Shown: positions 5,531 to 6,482 of the stretch, piece by piece
Numbering within the stretch: position 1 is the first letter of the stretch
How the letters are laid out: the number at the start of each line of letters is the position of its first letter
Assembly (NCBI GenBank): GCA_001805085.1
Contig: MHEA01000050.1
Coordinates: forward strand, 1-6,482
DNA length: 6,482 bases
Source of the DNA: Nitrospirae bacterium GWC2_57_9
GTDB taxonomy: Bacteria; Nitrospirota; UBA9217
Direction of reading: 5' to 3'
Translations under genes and position numbers: made by a program
Notes under the pieces: generated by a model
What the model was told of the DNA's origin: nothing
Databases searched by the model: none
Seen by the model: the letters and a program-made list of their open reading frames with translations, nothing else

Positions 5531-6482
5531 ATGGGAATGTCGAATGTGGGAAGCAAATCTTTTCTCGATAATTTAGGCAAGATCTACGGCATGTACACGG
5601 GCGGATTCATCGTATTCGTGATCCTGCTCGGTATCGCTGAGGCATATTTCGGCATGTCGCCCAAGGCAATCGGTTACACGTACATGGGTATCACGATCGG
5701 CCTTTATGCAATGATCGGTATTGCGTCCAGGACGGCCAAGATCTCGGAATATTATGTTGCCGGGCGCTCGGTCCCGGCTATCTTCAACGGCATGGCAACC
5801 GGTTCGGACTGGATGTCCGCAGCCTCGTTCATCGGCATGGCCGGCACCATTTTCGGACTGGGCTATGACGGCCTTGCCTACATCATGGGCTGGACCGGCG
5901 GCTATGTGCTGCTTGCCGTGTTCCTCGGCCCCTACCTCCGGAAATTCGGCCAGTACACGATTCCTGACTTTCTCGGCGCCCGGTACGGCGGCAATGCCGC
6001 CCGTTCCATCGGCATCCTGGCTGCCATCACTGCTTCCTTCACCTACCTGATCGCGCAGGTCACGGGCGTCGGCATCATCATGTCCCGGTTCCTGAACCTC
6101 GATTTCGGCGTAGGCGTCTTCGTGGGTCTGGCCGGCATCCTGGTCTGCTCGATGCTCGGCGGCATGAAGGCCGTTACCTGGACGCAGGTTGCGCAGTATA
6201 TCATCCTGATCGTTGCATACCTGATCCCGCCTACCGTGATGTCCTACAAGGCAACGGGCAATCCGATCTCCGAGATCGCATACGGCCAGGTGCTCCAGAA
6301 GATCGATGCCAAGGAAAAGGCGATCAATGCTGACACTAAAGAGATCGAGGTCATGGCTCTCTGGAAAGCGCAGGCGGACAAACTCGACGCGGACATAAAG
6401 GGCTTGCCTGCGAGCCTGGACGGGAAAAAAGCAGACCTGAACGCAAAGCTTGCGGCTGCAGCGACACCGGCCGAGAAAGAAG
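5531..6482 (+). CDS. sodium:solute symporter large subunit, ActP-like (VC_2705 / TIGR03648 type), 3' truncated by window
   Basis: The first 317 residues of an inner-membrane cation-coupled transporter of the SSS family (TC 2.A.21); the gene runs off the window end. The best landmark is residues 78-153: AGRSVPAIFNGMATGSDW, then SAASFIGMAGTIFGLGYDG, and later YTIPDFLGARYGG, which match acetate permease ActP and its relatives. Membrane spans are visible at about 22-41, 47-65, 82-109, 113-135, 157-182, 192-212 and 219-238. After the last, residues 256-317 form a highly charged, Ala/Lys/Glu/Asp-rich segment with coiled-coil character. Substrate is probably a short carboxylate such as acetate, inferred from family. 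The ATG directly follows the small-subunit stop (5528-5530). Its Shine-Dalgarno, GAGGAGGA (5516-5523), lies in that gene's Glu codons, implying translational coupling and one complex. Confidence 0.93.
   Translation, partial: MGMSNVGSKSFLDNLGKIYGMYTGGFIVFVILLGIAEAYFGMSPKAIGYTYMGITIGLYAMIGIASRTAKISEYYVAGRSVPAIFNGMATGSDWMSAASFIGMAGTIFGLGYDGLAYIMGWTGGYVLLAVFLGPYLRKFGQYTIPDFLGARYGGNAARSIGILAAITASFTYLIAQVTGVGIIMSRFLNLDFGVGVFVGLAGILVCSMLGGMKAVTWTQVAQYIILIVAYLIPPTVMSYKATGNPISEIAYGQVLQKIDAKEKAINADTKEIEVMALWKAQADKLDADIKGLPASLDGKKADLNAKLAAAATPAEKE

Noticed and set aside
5721..6050. 109-codon plus-strand frame inside the symporter
   Set aside because: The overlapping frame from 5531 encodes unmistakable SSS-family motifs. 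This one is Pro/Ser/Arg-rich noise.

Overview
The window is a GC-rich bacterial chromosomal fragment with no RNA genes, insertion sequences, CRISPR arrays or phage genes visible. The gene set (a DUF3786 protein; a cyclic-nucleotide-binding/CBS/DUF294 regulator; a DEDDh exonuclease-like protein; a two-subunit sodium:solute symporter) suggests a Gram-negative, probably anaerobic or respiratory lineage of the Desulfobacterota/Geobacterales/Nitrospirota kind. That placement is inferred from gene families; no phylogenetic marker is present.

Left part (1-852): a complete DUF3786 gene lies on the minus strand. It has a good sigma70-type promoter at 697-725 and an ATG start at 641 with a GGAGG ribosome site. 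A plus-strand promoter (787-816) diverges from it.

Middle part (853-2180, plus strand): a 28-residue single-span membrane protein (853-939) with an excellent Shine-Dalgarno, a hairpin (953-972) and a terminator-like hairpin (1028-1052). Then come two unrecognised genes: a two-span membrane protein with a soluble tail (1069-1497) and a soluble, probably helical protein (1573-2157). A hairpin plus six T residues (2160-2180) closes this unit. About 400 bases of mostly AT-rich, gene-free DNA follow (2181-2579), ending in a perfect GAAACA-CC-TGTTTC dyad just before the next start codon.

Right part (2580-6482, plus strand): a tightly packed cluster. A 637-residue regulator (cNMP-binding domain, two CBS domains, DUF294 nucleotidyltransferase-like domain, DUF294 C-terminal domain) is followed after 9 nt by a DEDDh 3'-5' exonuclease-like protein. 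After a 77-nt gap come the small subunit (DUF4212/TIGR03647 type) and the large subunit (VC_2705/TIGR03648 type, ActP-like) of a sodium:solute symporter, the latter cut by the window end. The likely reading is an organic-acid (acetate-like) uptake system in the inner membrane, encoded with a nucleotide-sensing regulator and an exonuclease-fold partner. This association is known from other bacteria, but the partners' biochemical role is unresolved. The most interesting items are the 28-residue protein, the SD-less, palindrome-bearing leader of the regulator, and the charged insert in the symporter large subunit.
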